Shown here in pieces: positions 1-27,689 of a DNA stretch of 64,000 nt. A program made the translations under genes and the position numbers. The notes beneath the pieces are model-generated. The model was not told the origin of the DNA, ran no database searches, and worked only from the letters and a program-made list of their open reading frames with translations. Source of the stretch: Lepus europaeus (Eukaryota > Chordata > Mammalia > Lagomorpha > Leporidae); assembly GCF_033115175.1 (NCBI RefSeq), contig NC_084836.1, positions 66,445,297 through 66,509,296 of the forward strand, read 5' to 3'. Numbering within the stretch: position 1 is the first letter of the stretch; each line of letters begins with the position of its first letter.

Positions 1-14863
<14,863 letters not shown>

Positions 14864-17800
14864 AGGAGGGGTGGGCTCTGTCTTTCTCTTTGTACATAAT
14901 ACATTCACCTCCCTTGCCTCCTCTTCCTTCTGCCCACCCCCTTCTCTCCTAAACACATCCATAAAAAATGTGCTTCTCACTGTGCCCCACAGGGGGAATG
15001 TTGGTATTGGTTCTCTGGTAGCCTAACTGATGGTCTGACTCATGCGCAGTGTCTCCGTGCAGACCAGGCATTTACATACTGTGTGTAACTCCCACGATGG
15101 TTTCCTTTGCCCTGATCTCCTCCTCCTGCTCCCCTGTGACCTCAAGAGGAGTTTTAACTTTTTAATCACCTTCAAGTCCTGATCTTTCCAGGGTTGGTCA
15201 CTTTTTAAGATTGGGGGATTTTGTTACAATGATGAGTAATTTTGATGTCTTGCTTTGGTCCTCAGAACGTGTTGATGACCAGCTGACTGTTGTTCTGACA
15301 TACTGGGATGGAAAGGATGTTGCCCGTCTTTTAAAAAGCCAGTGGCAACTGCCACCTGTTGGGGCTTTCCCAGCCTAGTCCGGCTCCCCCCAGGAGCATA
15401 CAGGGTTCTTGTGGCCTTCTGGGCCAGCCTCTGTTCGTCCTCACCCATCCTCCCAGAATAACTCCGTCCCCGGGAGAACCACGGTCTGCATTGAACTTTG
15501 TCAAGGCCCTCCTTTTGGCCCCAGGACCTTCGGCCTTGTTCTTAGCAATCCCTAAGGCTCCTTCTGCAAGGTGGCGTCAGTTTGTCATAAAATGGCAAGA
15601 TGGTTAGCTGTGCACGTTGTTAGCTGTAGTCCATGAGGACGACATGGGTGGGGGTAGGATGCGACTGTCTTTCTGATCACACGTGGTATGTTTGTATGAT
15701 TTCCTTCCATCCCTCGTGTTTAGACAATGTATTTATGTAGGTATGAGTGATTGCTTGGTGCTTGCTTGTGCCAAGGTGCTAGGCACCCTCCAACCCTGCC
15801 AACTTTCGTGGCCTCCCAAAGCATTCCTGTTACCAAAGAGGCTTCAAACCTGAGTCGCTTCTCAGCGGATCTAAGCTTCCCACCCCTGCCCCCCATGCCG
15901 TTATTTTCAGTGGAGAATTCTTGGAGGGGACCCATTGGCCACAGTGTCGATTTGAAATGTTCACAGCGGTTACAGCTTCCTGCTTCTTAGCTCCTAGATT
16001 GCCACCGAGAACCCCCGAAGTGTTGGTATTCTTCCCATCCTCCCCTCCAAGTTCTAGGTCTGTCTGATTTTTAAGAATGTGTTTTCCATGGAAGACTATC
16101 ACCTTAGGAAGTGACAGGCCCTCTGGCGTTAGCAGTTTTGACACAGCCTCTCTCTCTGCGCAGCACAGTCTTTCCCTTTTGGTTTCTTCCTGCTTTGTTT
16201 TGTTGAGAGTTTTTTGTTTTTTTTTTTTCCCCTGATCATATCCTTCTTCCTTTGTACCCCCAAGAAATGCCCTCCTTCTCTCCTTTTCCTACTTGTAGCT
16301 GGGGGAGGCTGGAGAATCAGGACTCAAAGTAAGGAAATAGCAGGGTTTTGAGCATCTTCATCCCGGCCCCAAAGCTGAGGAAATAAGAATAAATGCTTGA
16401 AATAGCCTTAATTCTAGAGTTCACCAGCCACTGAGGCTGTTTTTTTGTTGTTGCTTTTGATTTTTGAAACATATAGCTGTCTGGCCAGGAGCATTCAGCC
16501 ACTTCTAGATTGTTCCTAGTGACGAGGGGAACGGATGGATTACTTCAGTCCACAGATGAGCCAAATAATATGCAAATCATATCCCCATTCATCGCATTTG
16601 TTAACATTGCCTCCCTGCTCAGCTGCTGATTGAATTCTGTGTGCTCGTGTGAGTTATGTCAAAAATTATACTGCACAGTGAGAAGACAGCTGCTGCGGAG
16701 TGACGTGACAGACGGGACGATGAAGCTTTCGGTTTAAGTCAGCCGAGAAAATCCTCCTGAATGGTAATGTGATGGGGTGAGAGCCCGTGCCCCATACCTC
16801 AAGTGGGTGGGAGTTTTTAATCTCCATACTCCTTGCTCTCTGAAGGACTTAAAGGCCTAGATCAAGTGCTGGGTAATGGCCAGTTGCGTGTACATAACCT
16901 GATGGGCGTCTAGAAGAAAGCAAGGTGGCCAGAAAACAGATTGGTCCCAGGAGTGTTCAAGGACAGCAGTGAGGGCGGACAGGAACAGGACAGAGGCGAG
17001 CTGGAGCTCATGGATGTGGCTTTCTTCATTTGCGGCTGGAGAAATTGACAGCCTCCCCTCCCCCTGGTAGCCAGTGGGCATACAAGCTGCAGAGATCTTA
17101 TTTTTAAAGCCAAAAATCTTAGCATGTGGTCAAAGAACATGGAAGTATTGGTACAGACACATTGGTTGGCCCTGAGAAACGTGGAACGCAGGGTCTCCAT
17201 GGTTAGAAGTGTTATTAAAGACATTCAGCGAAATCTGATTATCTTTTACCCAGATAACCCCAGTAGTCCCTTCGTTACTCTTCATCCCACCTTTTCTGCC
17301 CTCAGTGTATTAAACAATGACCCGAGTGCCACCCACACAAGCTTTGTTGTCTCCTGCCTACCCGCAGCTGATGTGACAGGAACACAGGAAGCCAAAGGCT
17401 GATACTAAATCCAGCCTTCAGCACACAGGAGACCAGATGCGTGCACCACGGAGCTGGCCTTGCCCTGCGAGAACCGCCTCCCTACAGAGCCGGTAGCCGC
17501 AGGTGGACCGCGCTTTCAGTGCCTAGGGTCTCCGGTCCTCAGGAGACTTCTGTGGTAGGCCTCTTTCACAGCGTCTTTCTAAAAACCCTGCTCCGCATTA
17601 GCGGTCTCCCTTCCCAGTAGAGTCCCCCTGGGACAGAAGCACCCGTTCTGAAACAGGGCAGCCATGTTTTCTCCTTTCGCAAACTGCAGTCCAATTTTGG
17701 GCCACTCTAGGGAGCATCTGGACGTGTGCTCCTCCGGCTGTCAGGAGTCTGGATGGTCTTGGCTATCCCCAAGGCAGATCTGCACGCTGCTGCCTGTTGT

Positions 17801-18409
17801 CGATCGAGGTTGATCCTGTCGACACAGCTCGGGCAGTTACTCACTGTGCTTTCGCCACCGGGCAGAGTTTGGAAGATTTTTATCTGAAGCTTTTGCTGGC
17901 TCTCTGGTTGGGCCTAGCTCACCCCAGAGACGATGGGAAGTCAAAGGAATCTGGCCCAGGGAGCAGTTGCGTCTGCCTGCCCTTAGGGTTCAAATTCAAG
18001 AGCTTCTAAGACTGTTTTGCAATGGCACGAGAACCCCATTAGATTTGAAATGAGGAAACTTACAAATGAGGTTAAAGAGGAAGCTCATTTGGGATCTGTG
18101 ACCCCATGCAGCCTTCTGGCTTAGATGTCAAGAGTGAAAGCCAGTCCCGAGGTCCCTGCTGTCGTAAGCAGCCCAGCAAGTGTGCCTGTGTCAAGGAAAG
18201 GCCTGGAGTCAGTGTGTGCAGCTTCGTGTTGGCCTCACTGCTGACTATAACATTAGTTCTCTTCCAAAAAAAAAAAAAAAATGGTTTGCAAAAATGAGAA
18301 ATGTTACCAGCCTTATAGACAGAAGCAGGTGCCCTGAATTGGTTGTTCTTTCTACCCAGTTTGCGTGGAGACATTGGAATCCTAGCCCTATTCATGTACA
18401 TCAGCAGTG

Positions 18410-18490
18410 GTGTTACTCAGCAGACATTTGGGCAGGGGATACAGAGTTCAAAAAGACCATGGCTGCCCTCAGCAGAGCTTCTGTGCTGGT
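18410..18490 (+). repeat. L2-like relic in CBX5 3' UTR
   Basis: GGGGATACAGAGTTCAAAAAG and CTGCCCTCAGCAGAGCTTC resemble the L2 3' region. Diverged and short. Confidence 0.35.
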
Positions 18491-19739
18491 GTGAGCTGCA
18501 CTGGCCAGCCAAATGCCGGTGTGAATGCTGCACGAGAGTGCATGGACCCACATCCGTGGGGGCAGAGACAGCCAAGCCGGCTGCTGTTTGTGTGGCTTCT
18601 GGCCCTAGAGGAGAAGAGTGACATTAATTGGTGGCTACTCAGAAGAGACCTGTGACCTTGGATGAAAGCCAGCTGGCCATAGAAACAAGATTCGTTATAT
18701 TCCAGAAAATAAATATAGCCGAGGATTAATTAGAAATGCCATTACTACTGGGAGAGAACCACCGAGCGGGAGTTAACAGACAGACCGTGGCCCCTGGTGT
18801 GGACTCTGCCAAAGTGCCGAGCGGTGGAGTTGGTCATGGCTTAGGGCAGGTGTGAACCATGCTGTGGGTCAGCCGCGTGGACACGGCAGGTTCTGCAGCA
18901 GCATCTGTGCCCTGTAAACATTCCATCAGAGGCGCTCGCCCCTTGTTCAGTTCCTCACCCCTTCTGGAGACGTGAGCGTGAGGCTGACTAGAAGTCTGAA
19001 ACGGGCGTGCTTTGCCGTGCGTGACCAGAATCGCCCTAGAAGACTGCCTGGGCCCCGTGTTGACGCCCCGAGCATCCCCCTCCAGCCAGTGCAGTTTTGT
19101 TCAATGTTGCAGGAGTGTGGTTTCTAAGCAGGGACTTGGGTCCGTTGCATAGGAACCTCTCCCCGAGATAGTTGTCCCCCTGTGGTCTCCAGTGTCCCCA
19201 GTCTCCCGCTGTCTGGGGAGGTGTCTCCTGGTGAAGAAGCACATGGGGGTCAGTCAGGAAGGTTCCTGGTCCCCGCCCCCGTGACCACACACAGGTTGGG
19301 GGTCTGCCCGGGTGACAGAGCTGACCAGGTTGTGGACGGCAGGGGCCCAGGAGTGAGAGTACCTGTTCTGGACGGTTACTGAAGCGCGAAGTCCTTTGGC
19401 TAGCTTCGGAAAAGCAGTTCTGCTTCCTTTTTTGCTTGCGCTGACTTCTTTGAATTTGAATCTACCTCATCCCCTCAGAGTTCCTGCTGCCTCGGCAGCA
19501 CGTTTGACTTGGCTATCTAGGACAGAAGTGTTGCTATTCATGGCTAGTGCGTTTTCTCGCCTTTTCATCCGAATCCTTATTCTGCCCACCATCATCTCAT
19601 GTTGCTCCTCTGTCAGAAAAAGATTTTCACCTAGCTACATCTCTTATGGGAAGCAAGTGAACCTCCAGTGCTCTCGTCTCTAAGGTCAGTAAGAGAAGGA
19701 GTTAAAGCAAGGTGGTGGGGAGGAGCAGACCCTGCGCTG

Positions 19740-19945
19740 ACGCAGAAGCTGACAAGGAAAGAGCCATTAATTAAGACCATTTCAAAGTCAACTCATTGTG
19801 ATCATTAATGTCACAATAGATCAAAACCTAATTATCACAGCCTAGGTAAGCGCCATCAGTATTAATCGGAAAATCTAATAGGAAACTATTATCAGGAAAT
19901 TAGGCCAAATGGAATGCAATGAACTTTTTATCTTGTCGCTCTCTG
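19740..19945. promoter_or_regulatory. AT-rich block with many TAAT/ATTA cores in CBX5 3' UTR
   Basis: TTAATTAAGACC, GATCATTAATG, CTAATTATCAC and GTATTAATCGG occur within about 200 nt, in otherwise mixed-composition sequence. It could be a conserved UTR or noncoding element. Conservation cannot be judged from one sequence. Confidence 0.3.
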
Positions 19946-21159
19946 TTTTGTGTGATGTCCCCTGGCATTGGCAGCTGTGACCCTTAGCAGTTGCTCCAAG
20001 CCAGAGTGGCCAGGTTGCTAGACCTTTAAGGAATTGTTCTTTTTGAGGAATTCTTATGGGAATTTCTGAACTGTCACTGCTGAAGTCTCAGTCCTGAGCT
20101 TGCCCAGGCCTGGATTGGCCTAGCGTGCTCAGCAGCCAGTGAGGAAAAGTTGCTACTCAGATCTGGAGTGACACCTGCCACTCAGAGCGTGACACTGTGT
20201 CTGATGATCAGTCGGTCATTCCTTGAGCATGGCGACCAGGAGGGAGGAAGAGAGAGGGAAGGGGCTTCCTGCTTGGAAATTCTTGAAGAACAAGTTTAAT
20301 TATGTTACAGCGCTTAAGGCTTAAGTCAGTGTTCCCCAGCTTTTTGTAGCTTAAGATTTGATTCTAACCCAGTTCTGGCTGTTGATGTGGTACCTCTCTG
20401 TGGCCCACTAGTTTTAGGATAAGGGGCAGAATCCAGAGTAATCTGGGTTTAGGTAGCACAGGAGGAGGGGGATGTCACTGGGTTTTGTTTTTACCTTTCT
20501 TTTATTTAAAATAAAATAAAAAAACAGTTATACTTCTGGCAGGGGGAAAGAATGTTCTAAGAGTCTCTATGATGAGTTACAGAGGAACACTTCATCCCTT
20601 CTCCCCGAGTGGGAAAGCAGGGGTCGCCAGTTTCTGCGCTTGATCTTGAGCTGTTTGTGAAGATGTTGGCACTCTGTGGGGTGGAGAGATGCAGCGGGGG
20701 TGGGGTGGGGGGATTTGGTGGCGCTGGGATTCCTGCACTGCCAAGGCCGCTGCCGGGGAAATGGTCTGACTGTTCCCGTGTCGGTGTGGCCTCGCTGCTT
20801 TCTGGATTTTAGGAATTGGGTTCCGCAGTACAGAACTTTGAGAAATCAGTGTGTCGTAGTCCTTTACCTGTTAGCGTAAAGCAAGTGTTTCTGTACAGAA
20901 GACCTTGCTTTTCATGTTCCAGAGGTGGCTTCATTTTCCACACATCTGTGGGTGCCTGCCTGAGAGCAGTTTGCTTCTCCAAGGTTCCTCCCATGCTACT
21001 AGCAAATCCCAGGCCCTCGGGTACCCTTGTGCGTGCCGTTTGCTGACCCCATGTGGTCTGCCTGCTGGCTTCCTTTTGCTTCCAAGTGCACTCTGGGAAG
21101 TCAGATGCCCTAGGACCTGGGTTAGGAATTCAGTGGAAGCTGCCTCGCTGTGTGCCAAC

Positions 21160-21310
21160 CTGCTCAACTGACCCTGATGGCTGACCTTGGGCAAGTCACT
21201 CCTTTCAATGCCTCAGTTCCCCATCTGTCAAATGGGGGTAATAATACAGACCTACCTCACAGGGGTGTTGTGAGGCATTGCAAATCACAGTTGACAGAAT
21301 ACTTGAGGGT
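21160..21310 (+). repeat. MIR
   Basis: GACCTTGGGCAAGTCACTCC, GCCTCAGTTCCCCATCTGTC, AAATGGGGGTAATAATACAG and ACCTCACAGGGGTGTTGTG follow the MIR consensus order closely. Confidence 0.88.
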
Positions 21311-22691
21311 CCTCTGAGGGGGACGCTGCGACTGAGCGCGAGCCCGCCAGTGGCTTCAGTCCCCACGGCGCCGTCTCCGTGACCCCAGCAAGTTCTCTGC
21401 CCCCCACCCCACATCAAAGCTGCTAGTTCAGGTGTTGACAGTGTTTCGGGAATGCTGGCGTCTCGATCGTTCAGATGCACTTAGGATGGCATGGGGGAGG
21501 CCGCTTCGTATTTTTTATGTCTTGTGTTCACCAAGAGGCCATTTCAGACCCAGAGCCTTGGACTAGGGAAGCAGGAGGCAGGGCCACGCCTGCTCCTTTC
21601 TGCAGGTTAAGAACTCGGGCTCCACTCCCCAGGCTGGGGGCTGGGGCTGGAGGCAGCCCCGGCTGTCTTCAGGAGCAAAGCAGCCCTCCACGGTTTCGGT
21701 TCGCATTGTCACTTGTCACTCCCTGCGCTGGTCCCGGCACAGCCGGGTCGCTGCTCCCCTTTGTGGTGTTTGGCTTCTCATGGAAACCAGCTGGCCCAGT
21801 CGCTGGAACCTCCTGATCCCCCACCAGGAATGAAGGCTGCCGCATTGCTTCGGGTAATGAGTGGAGCACGTGGAATTGGACATTGGTCTTTAAAGCTTCC
21901 TCCCACACACTGAATTCAGCATCTGTCATCTCTCCACATGTCCGCCGTCCACACCTGACCTTGACTCTCCCCCTCCTGGTTTGAGAAAACTTGCCACACT
22001 CTTTCTGTTTGCCCGGGTGTGGGCTCAGGAGCCTTACTCTTTCCATCCCAGTTTAGGGGCTCAGCCACCTCCTCCTTCCGATAGGGCTCTTGGTTCTGCC
22101 CCTCCCCTTGGCCCTAGATCTGTAACCTGTGAAAAAGCACAAGGTCGTGGCCCCTGGCAGTCGTATTCCCGCTCTCTGTGTCTTGTGGACTCTTAGCACT
22201 GGCAGTGCCGGCTGGTTCAGTGGAGCCCTGGAGGTTGGAGAGAGCGGAGTCTGACGGCTGCCAAGTGGCCAGGAGGTGACTCGGCCGGCCAGCCTGGCCC
22301 CGGCCTCTCCCCAACTTCCCGCAGGCTGTGACCCGCGACCCCGGGCATGGGCTTGCCCTGCAGCGCTCAGCGCCACCCCGGGGTCGCGGGCTCTCACTCT
22401 AGCCAGGTTCCTGAATGGAAATGGGAAATTCTCTATGGGCTTTTTGGTTTGTGGGGGAGTTTCGGTTGTGTTTTTTTTGTTTTTTTGTTTTTGCTTTTAT
22501 TTCAGCCAAACAAGTCTGCTTTTATTTCTTTTTAAAGGATAAGTGATCTATGTATATGTTCGCCTTTTAAATGTAAATGTTTAAAAGTAGGCATTTATGT
22601 GTTTCCAGAACTGACTTCCGACACAGACCTCATTCTCTCCCCCTCTTCCACCCTCCTCTTTTCCCTCTTTTCATACTCTTGTATTGGTTCT

Positions 22692-22697
22692 AATAAA
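22692..22697 (+). terminator. CBX5: Candidate distal poly(A) signal of CBX5
   Basis: AATAAA sits in a T-rich context. A G/T-rich stretch follows from about 22722, as expected for a downstream element. Cleavage would fall near 22710-22720. The call is inferred; a second AATAAA at 22901-22906 is also followed by G/T-rich sequence. Confidence 0.5.
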
Positions 22698-22819
22698 TGG
22701 TTGCTTTTCAAATACGGATCCCGAGTGGTGGTTTGAAGGGCTGGGTCTTAACACCCCTGTGATTGGGGTCCCGTAGTCCATACATCCCAGTTTCTGGCAG
22801 AGCCACTTGCAGAAGAGGG

Positions 22820-22844
22820 TTTTTTTTTTTTTTTTTTTTTTTTT
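22820..22844 (-). repeat. T25 homopolymer
   Basis: A run of 25 T just past the CBX5 end. It may be the tail of a small antisense retroinsertion, but no element body is recognised next to it. Confidence 0.6.
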
Positions 22845-22875
22845 GTAATGCGGATCCCTGGCATTCCACAAATAT

Positions 22876-22889
22876 CCACAAGGTGGCGC
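22876..22889 (+). promoter_or_regulatory. CTCF-like motif downstream of CBX5
   Basis: CCACAAGGTGGCGC matches 13 of 14 positions of the CTCF core CCASYAGRKGGCRS (mismatch at position 5). It lies about 180 nt past the proposed CBX5 poly(A) signal. Confidence 0.4.
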
Positions 22890-23159
22890 AAGCAAGAGGG
22901 AATAAAAGAAGGTGTAGCATTTCCCACTTGAGTGGTTTCAGGCTGTGTGCCTAACATACATTAGCCTACCAGAGCCCAGGGCTCACCAGGAGAGTCTGCT
23001 CATGGTTATTAGAATTTATGGAATAGCAAGCCAAGCAGGCTAAATCAGATTTGAAAGTCCCAATGTCTCTGAATGTTGTAAGTGTAGCTATTTCATCTTT
23101 CTGATTTGCCTCACAAATGCCAAAGTCCCTGTCTTCTCCGAGGGCTGAAGCAGGAGCAC

Positions 23160-23173
23160 GGGGGGGGGGGGGG
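23160..23173 (+). repeat. G14 homopolymer
   Basis: Fourteen consecutive G, one of twelve G or C runs of 10 or more in the window. Confidence 0.8.
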
Positions 23174-24047
23174 TGCAGTGTGAGTAATTGTTAGTGGGCA
23201 GTACCGAGTCTGATGGAGACGGGCAGAAACTCGGGATGGGGGGACCCTGGGGGCCAGGCAGCCCGCCCTGAGCTGCGGCTCCTCGGAGGCCGAGTCCTCT
23301 GATCTGCAATTCTCCGCTCTGGTTTCTTCCTTTCTTGCTGCTGAGTGATGGGGTCTCCCCGGTGTCATCTCGTAAAGTCTTATGAAGACATCTGTAGGTT
23401 GGCTGGCTTAATGGTCCATGACCCCATAAACATGGGACAGGAGAGCCATTTGGTCCACTTCAGAGCAGACCCTTCTGGGCGGTGTTTATTTGCTACCTCT
23501 GAAGCCTGGGCTGGCTTGTCCTCTCCTCGCACTGCCGTGCCACCTTGTCCCTGCCCTGGGCCCTTCAGCAAGCATGTTGGTGGGGGGGGGCGGGCGGGGC
23601 AGAGTGGAACCCCCACGCTCCCACTCCTAAACAACCATGCCTCGGTTTTTTGGTTTCCCTGCAGCCGGGGCTGTGCTGGCTGTGACACTCATCTGCTGAG
23701 CCCGTCGCCACTCACCGCTCCTCCCAGGAGTCTCGCCCCTAGACCTGCCACAGCATCCAGACCCCGGGCCCTCTTGCCTCCTTTTGTCTCTGTGGGAGGG
23801 CTGCGGAGCTGGGCGAGCCGCGGGGAACGAAAGGTTTACGCTGTGGCTCACGGGGCACACGGAGCACGGGCTCTAGACCGCTCTGTTAGCCGCCTCCGGG
23901 CAGCCTCTTCCTCTGGAGAGAGTGGTGGGCAGCGGGGCGGCCCTGGGACGGAGGGCTGTGGCCCGCAGACACGCGCAGGTGCTGCCCGAGCATGCCATAG
24001 GAGTGACTCTCCATGGGTGTGCTGGGGGAGCGTGGAGTTGAGGCCAA

Positions 24048-24211
24048 CGGTGCAGGGGGTGTGGCCCAGCTAGGGGCGGGTGTCCCAGCCAGGTGCAGTG
24101 CAGGGGGGTGTGGCCTAGCTAGGTGTGGTGCAGGGGGTGTGGCCCAGCCAGGTGCAGTGCAGGGGGGTGTGGCCTAGCTAGGTGTGGTGCAGGGCGTGTG
24201 CCCCAGCCAGG
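24048..24211. repeat. Minisatellite, 59-bp unit made of two related half-units
   Basis: Two near-identical 59-bp copies start at 24092 and 24151, and partial copies flank them. Each holds two alternating half-units with GTGTGGCC(C/T)AGC(C/T)AGGTG. The region is G-rich on the + strand. Confidence 0.85.
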
Positions 24212-24980
24212 TCTGAGGCCTGTTGTTCAGGCAGACATGGGGGAAGCAAGGACTGAGTGTGAGGAAACTGTGAGTGCAACTGCTTCAAGTCATGGACCAG
24301 ACAGGTCAGGGCTCCTGGGCGCTCTGCCTTCCCCTCCTCCCTGCTGCCCTCCCGTCTCTCCCACCCTCTCGGCAGCTGTGACAGCTTGCTGTCCAGGTGC
24401 TGCCTGCCTCCTCTCCCAGCTCCTATCCTTATTTGTACGGCTGTATTTTTTACAGTTTCTCCCCTTTGTCTACTCTGGTGTGTGTGTTTCTCTTTTTTCT
24501 CCACATTTCTCATCTCCACCTCATGTTCTCTCCACCCCCCCTTTAAATTCCATGAGCAACCTCTGTTTGGACATTTAAGTTCATCCCCCGTCAAATTATT
24601 ATCTTTCTTGCGGCAATCTGGGACTCTTTATGAGCTCTCTCTACCCCATGCCACCTCTGGAAACAGGTGCATCTCTTCCTCCTTCCAACCGGAAGCCTCC
24701 TCCCAGGCCCACAGCCTCCTGGCCCCCTCTCCGCAAAGCCTGGTTCGATCATTTGGTTACGAGCCAGGGAGGCAGGAAGGGAGGTTGAGAATTGAGTTTG
24801 CTGATAAATTTCAATTTTGGAGGCCGCTGAGATGAAAAGGTTTGCGGTTACGATCGCACCCTTTCCTTCTCCGCCTCCCCTCCTGCTGCTGCTGTTGCCT
24901 CGAGAAGGAAGCTGAGGTATTGGCCACAGCTGCTGGAGCTTATGACATTCTGTGTTTGCAGGAAGAGCCAGGCCCCGGCA

Positions 24981-24996
24981 GGGGGGGGGGGGGGGG
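24981..24996 (+). repeat. G16 homopolymer
   Basis: Sixteen consecutive G. Confidence 0.8.
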
Positions 24997-25420
24997 CGCG
25001 AGTGAACTGGAGCCCGTTCCTTCACGCTGTGTGCGACACCACCCCGCACCTCCCTGGACAGCCTGCTCCCCCTACTCCCTGCTTTGGCTCTTTGCTCCTT
25101 TCAGTCTCTGCTGTTCCTGGCAGGAGCCAGGGGAGCCCAGCTCCTAGAGTCCTCCTGGGCCCGGCGGCTCCCTTGTCCTCTGTCCCATCCGCGGTTGCTC
25201 CTGCTCCAGGTCTGGAGGTGGATGAGTTGGAGCTGCCACAGTTCTTTAGGGGAGGGCGGGCTGAGGCACCCACAGGGCCCCTGCTCCCAGGCAGCCGCCC
25301 GGGATGCTTCCTCCCCGTGTTGCCCTTCGCGTGCCCTCGCCCTGGCCTGTTCTGGTCACTATCCTTTCCGTTAGTTTTCCTTTTTGTCATGCTCACTGTT
25401 CCCCTTTTCAGCCTTTCTTC

Positions 25421-25438
25421 GTGTGTGTGTGTGTGTGT
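25421..25438 (+). repeat. (GT)n microsatellite
   Basis: About eight GT units. Confidence 0.85.
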
Positions 25439-25972
25439 TTTAATTTCACGTTCCTGGGAGCAGAAAGCCAATAAGGAGAATTGAGAGGAGGAATTGAGGG
25501 GGAAAGAACATTCTAGATGGTTCTCTGTGGTGCAGAGACGAAGGATGTAGCCATGTCTTCTCCCGGGCCCCGGAGCAGCTCTCCAAGCCGGCCCTCCCAA
25601 TTGCAGCCGTGATTCTGAAAACAGGGACTCTTGACCTTTGAGAATAGAGCCTCAGAGTTTCCCGGGCTCTGGGCGATTGTATAAGCGTGGAAAAGAGACC
25701 CCTGCCACCCTGCTGACGACCAAGTCAGTTTTCTGTGTGGCGCTGAGAATTTCATAACCATCCTTGAGATAATTGTATTGCCCCAAGGCTGGAAGTCACT
25801 GATCCCCAGCGGCCAGTGAACCCAGTTCAATCCTTGACGCCGTATGAAGTGTCTGCCCCTTTCTTACATGGGGGCGCGCAGTCCCTTCTTTGGGGTTCTC
25901 CCTCCCATCGCCCCAACCGCCAGCACCTGGGATCTGGCCCCTGTGGAAACCAGTTTCCTGGTGGCCAGTCTG

Positions 25973-25986
25973 CCGGTAGAGGGCGC
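25973..25986 (+). promoter_or_regulatory. CTCF-like motif
   Basis: CCGGTAGAGGGCGC matches 13 of 14 positions of the CTCF core. Confidence 0.4.
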
Positions 25987-26754
25987 CGAGGAGCAGCACC
26001 GGGCCCGGAGATGGGCTCTTAGCCCCCTCTCTCCGTGCTGCTTTTTACTCAAAGCAGGAAAGAAGGGGTTTGGTTCGCGTCGAGAGGCTGGGGCAGGCTT
26101 GGCTGGAGGAGGTGGAAGAGCTGCCCATGTGCAAGAGCAGGAGATTGGAATGCAATGAGAAGGAGGGGAGATGAGAGACCTGGGAACAGATGATGTGCGG
26201 GGGACGAGTGTGTGCCGAAACGCAGATGCCGGCGGTGTGGGGAGAGGGAGCTGGCGGCAGGGGCAGGCGAGGGCACCCCCTCCCCGTCTGCAGGCCCCCG
26301 GTCTTCCTGACCCAGATCAACACGACTCCTGTGCTGAATCAACTCCTCATTCCCCTCCACGTGTTCCCACTTACAGCAGCCTTTGCTCTGTGCTGGCGAC
26401 CTCCTTGCTAATGTGGAAAATATTTGGGTTGTTTCAGAACCTCCTCTCCCCCCCGCCCCGCATCCGGAGTGATGTCAGCTTCCAGCCTCGCGGGGGGGAT
26501 CTCTTCCCTCGATCCACCTGCTTGCGGTGACCGAGTGTGGGGAGGGGCCTGCGGTACAGGGGCGAGCCTAGACCGCTTGCCGCCTTCAAAGAAGCAATGG
26601 CAGGTCTGGGTGTGTGTCAGTTGGAGAGATGTGTTAATTTGAATGTAATTCTGGGTGCTTGTGCTCATTCAGATATAGTAGATCTCACTGAATCCAAGTT
26701 GAGCCACTTAAAAAAATTATTGGGAAGGCCGAGCAAGGCGAGGTGGGGCTGGGG

Positions 26755-27001
26755 GGGGGGGTGTTTTCAATCCACTGGTTTACTCCCTAAATGGCCCCAA
26801 CAACCAGGTCTGGACCAAAGCCAAAGTTGAGAGTCAGGAACTCCATCCGGGTCTCCCATGTGGATGTCAAAGACCCAAGCACTTGGGCCATCTTCCACTG
26901 CCTTCCCAGGTGTATTAGGAGGGAGCTGGATCGGAAGAGAAGCCGGGACTCGAACCAGCACACAGCTGCAGATGAACCCACTGCACCAGAACGCCAGCCC
27001 C
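26755..27001 (-). repeat. C-SINE, tail-truncated
   Basis: A reverse copy starting in the body (CAATCCACTGGTTTACTCCC) and ending CACCAGAACGCCAGCCCC. A G11 run replaces the tail. Confidence 0.85.
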
Positions 27002-27387
27002 CAAGCTGCGATGGCCTAGATAAGTGAAGGCAGTCGCTAATCCCCAGCCATTTAAGAATATGACGGAGAGGGGCTTTCGGAAGGTGCCTCGTGGCCTTGT
27101 CTGCCGAGAGGAAGACATCGTTCATGGAGGCAATGGAAGAACTGCTCCTGGCTGTGCACCAGCCCAGCCGCCCTGCTCGGATGCAGCAGGAGACAGGCAG
27201 TGTCTGTTCAGGTGGGGGGGGGGAGGCCAGAGAGCTGGAGGGGCAGCCAGCGTATCACTGGGCACAGAGAGTGACGGGACAAAGTGTGGGTTGAGAGAGG
27301 CTGGGAAACAACAGAAGCTCACGGCTGACTTGACCCCGTGTCCCAGTCTTGCACTGGGCAAAGTCATTAGGTAAGAATTCAAGTCTG

Positions 27388-27687
27388 GGGGCCCACGCTG
27401 TGGCACAGTGGGTAAAGCCACTGCCTGCGACACCGGCATCCCATATGGGGGCTGGTTCCAGTCCCAGCTGCTCCACTTCCCATCCAGCTCTCTGCTGTGG
27501 CCTGGGAAAGCAGCAGGAGGTGGCCTCAAGTGCTTGAGCCCCTGCACCCACGTGGGAGACCCGGAAGAAGCTCCTGGCTCCTGGTGTTGGCATGGCCCAG
27601 CCCCGCCTATTGTGGCCATGTGGGGAGTGAACCAGCGATGGAAGACCTCTCTGTCTCTCCCTCTCTCTGTAACTCTGTCTTTCAATG
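27388..27687 (+). repeat. C-SINE
   Basis: A forward copy from GGGGCCCACGCTGTGGCAC to GTAACTCTGTCTTTCAATG. It lacks the A-rich tail. Confidence 0.92.
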
Positions 27688-27689
27688 GG

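Larger units (their letters stand above)
14864..22715 (+). other. CBX5: CBX5 3' UTR (long, end inferred)
   Basis: No splice-consistent downstream exon or new gene begins here. Human CBX5 is known for a very long 3' UTR. The stretch has no C-SINE, unlike the introns just upstream. Possible poly(A) signals (AATAAA) lie at 16388, 18708, 20510 and 22692. The last is followed by a G/T-rich stretch and is taken as the main end; another at 22901 is possible. It holds an A16 run at 18266 and old L2-like and MIR pieces. Confidence 0.65.

Noticed and set aside
23345-24073. 242-codon open frame downstream of CBX5
   Set aside because: It runs through a G-rich stretch into the minisatellite, with no domain and no promoter or splice support.
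24048-24211. Regular direct repeats that could suggest a CRISPR-like array
   Set aside because: The repeats are contiguous without unique spacers and the genome is mammalian. It is a minisatellite.
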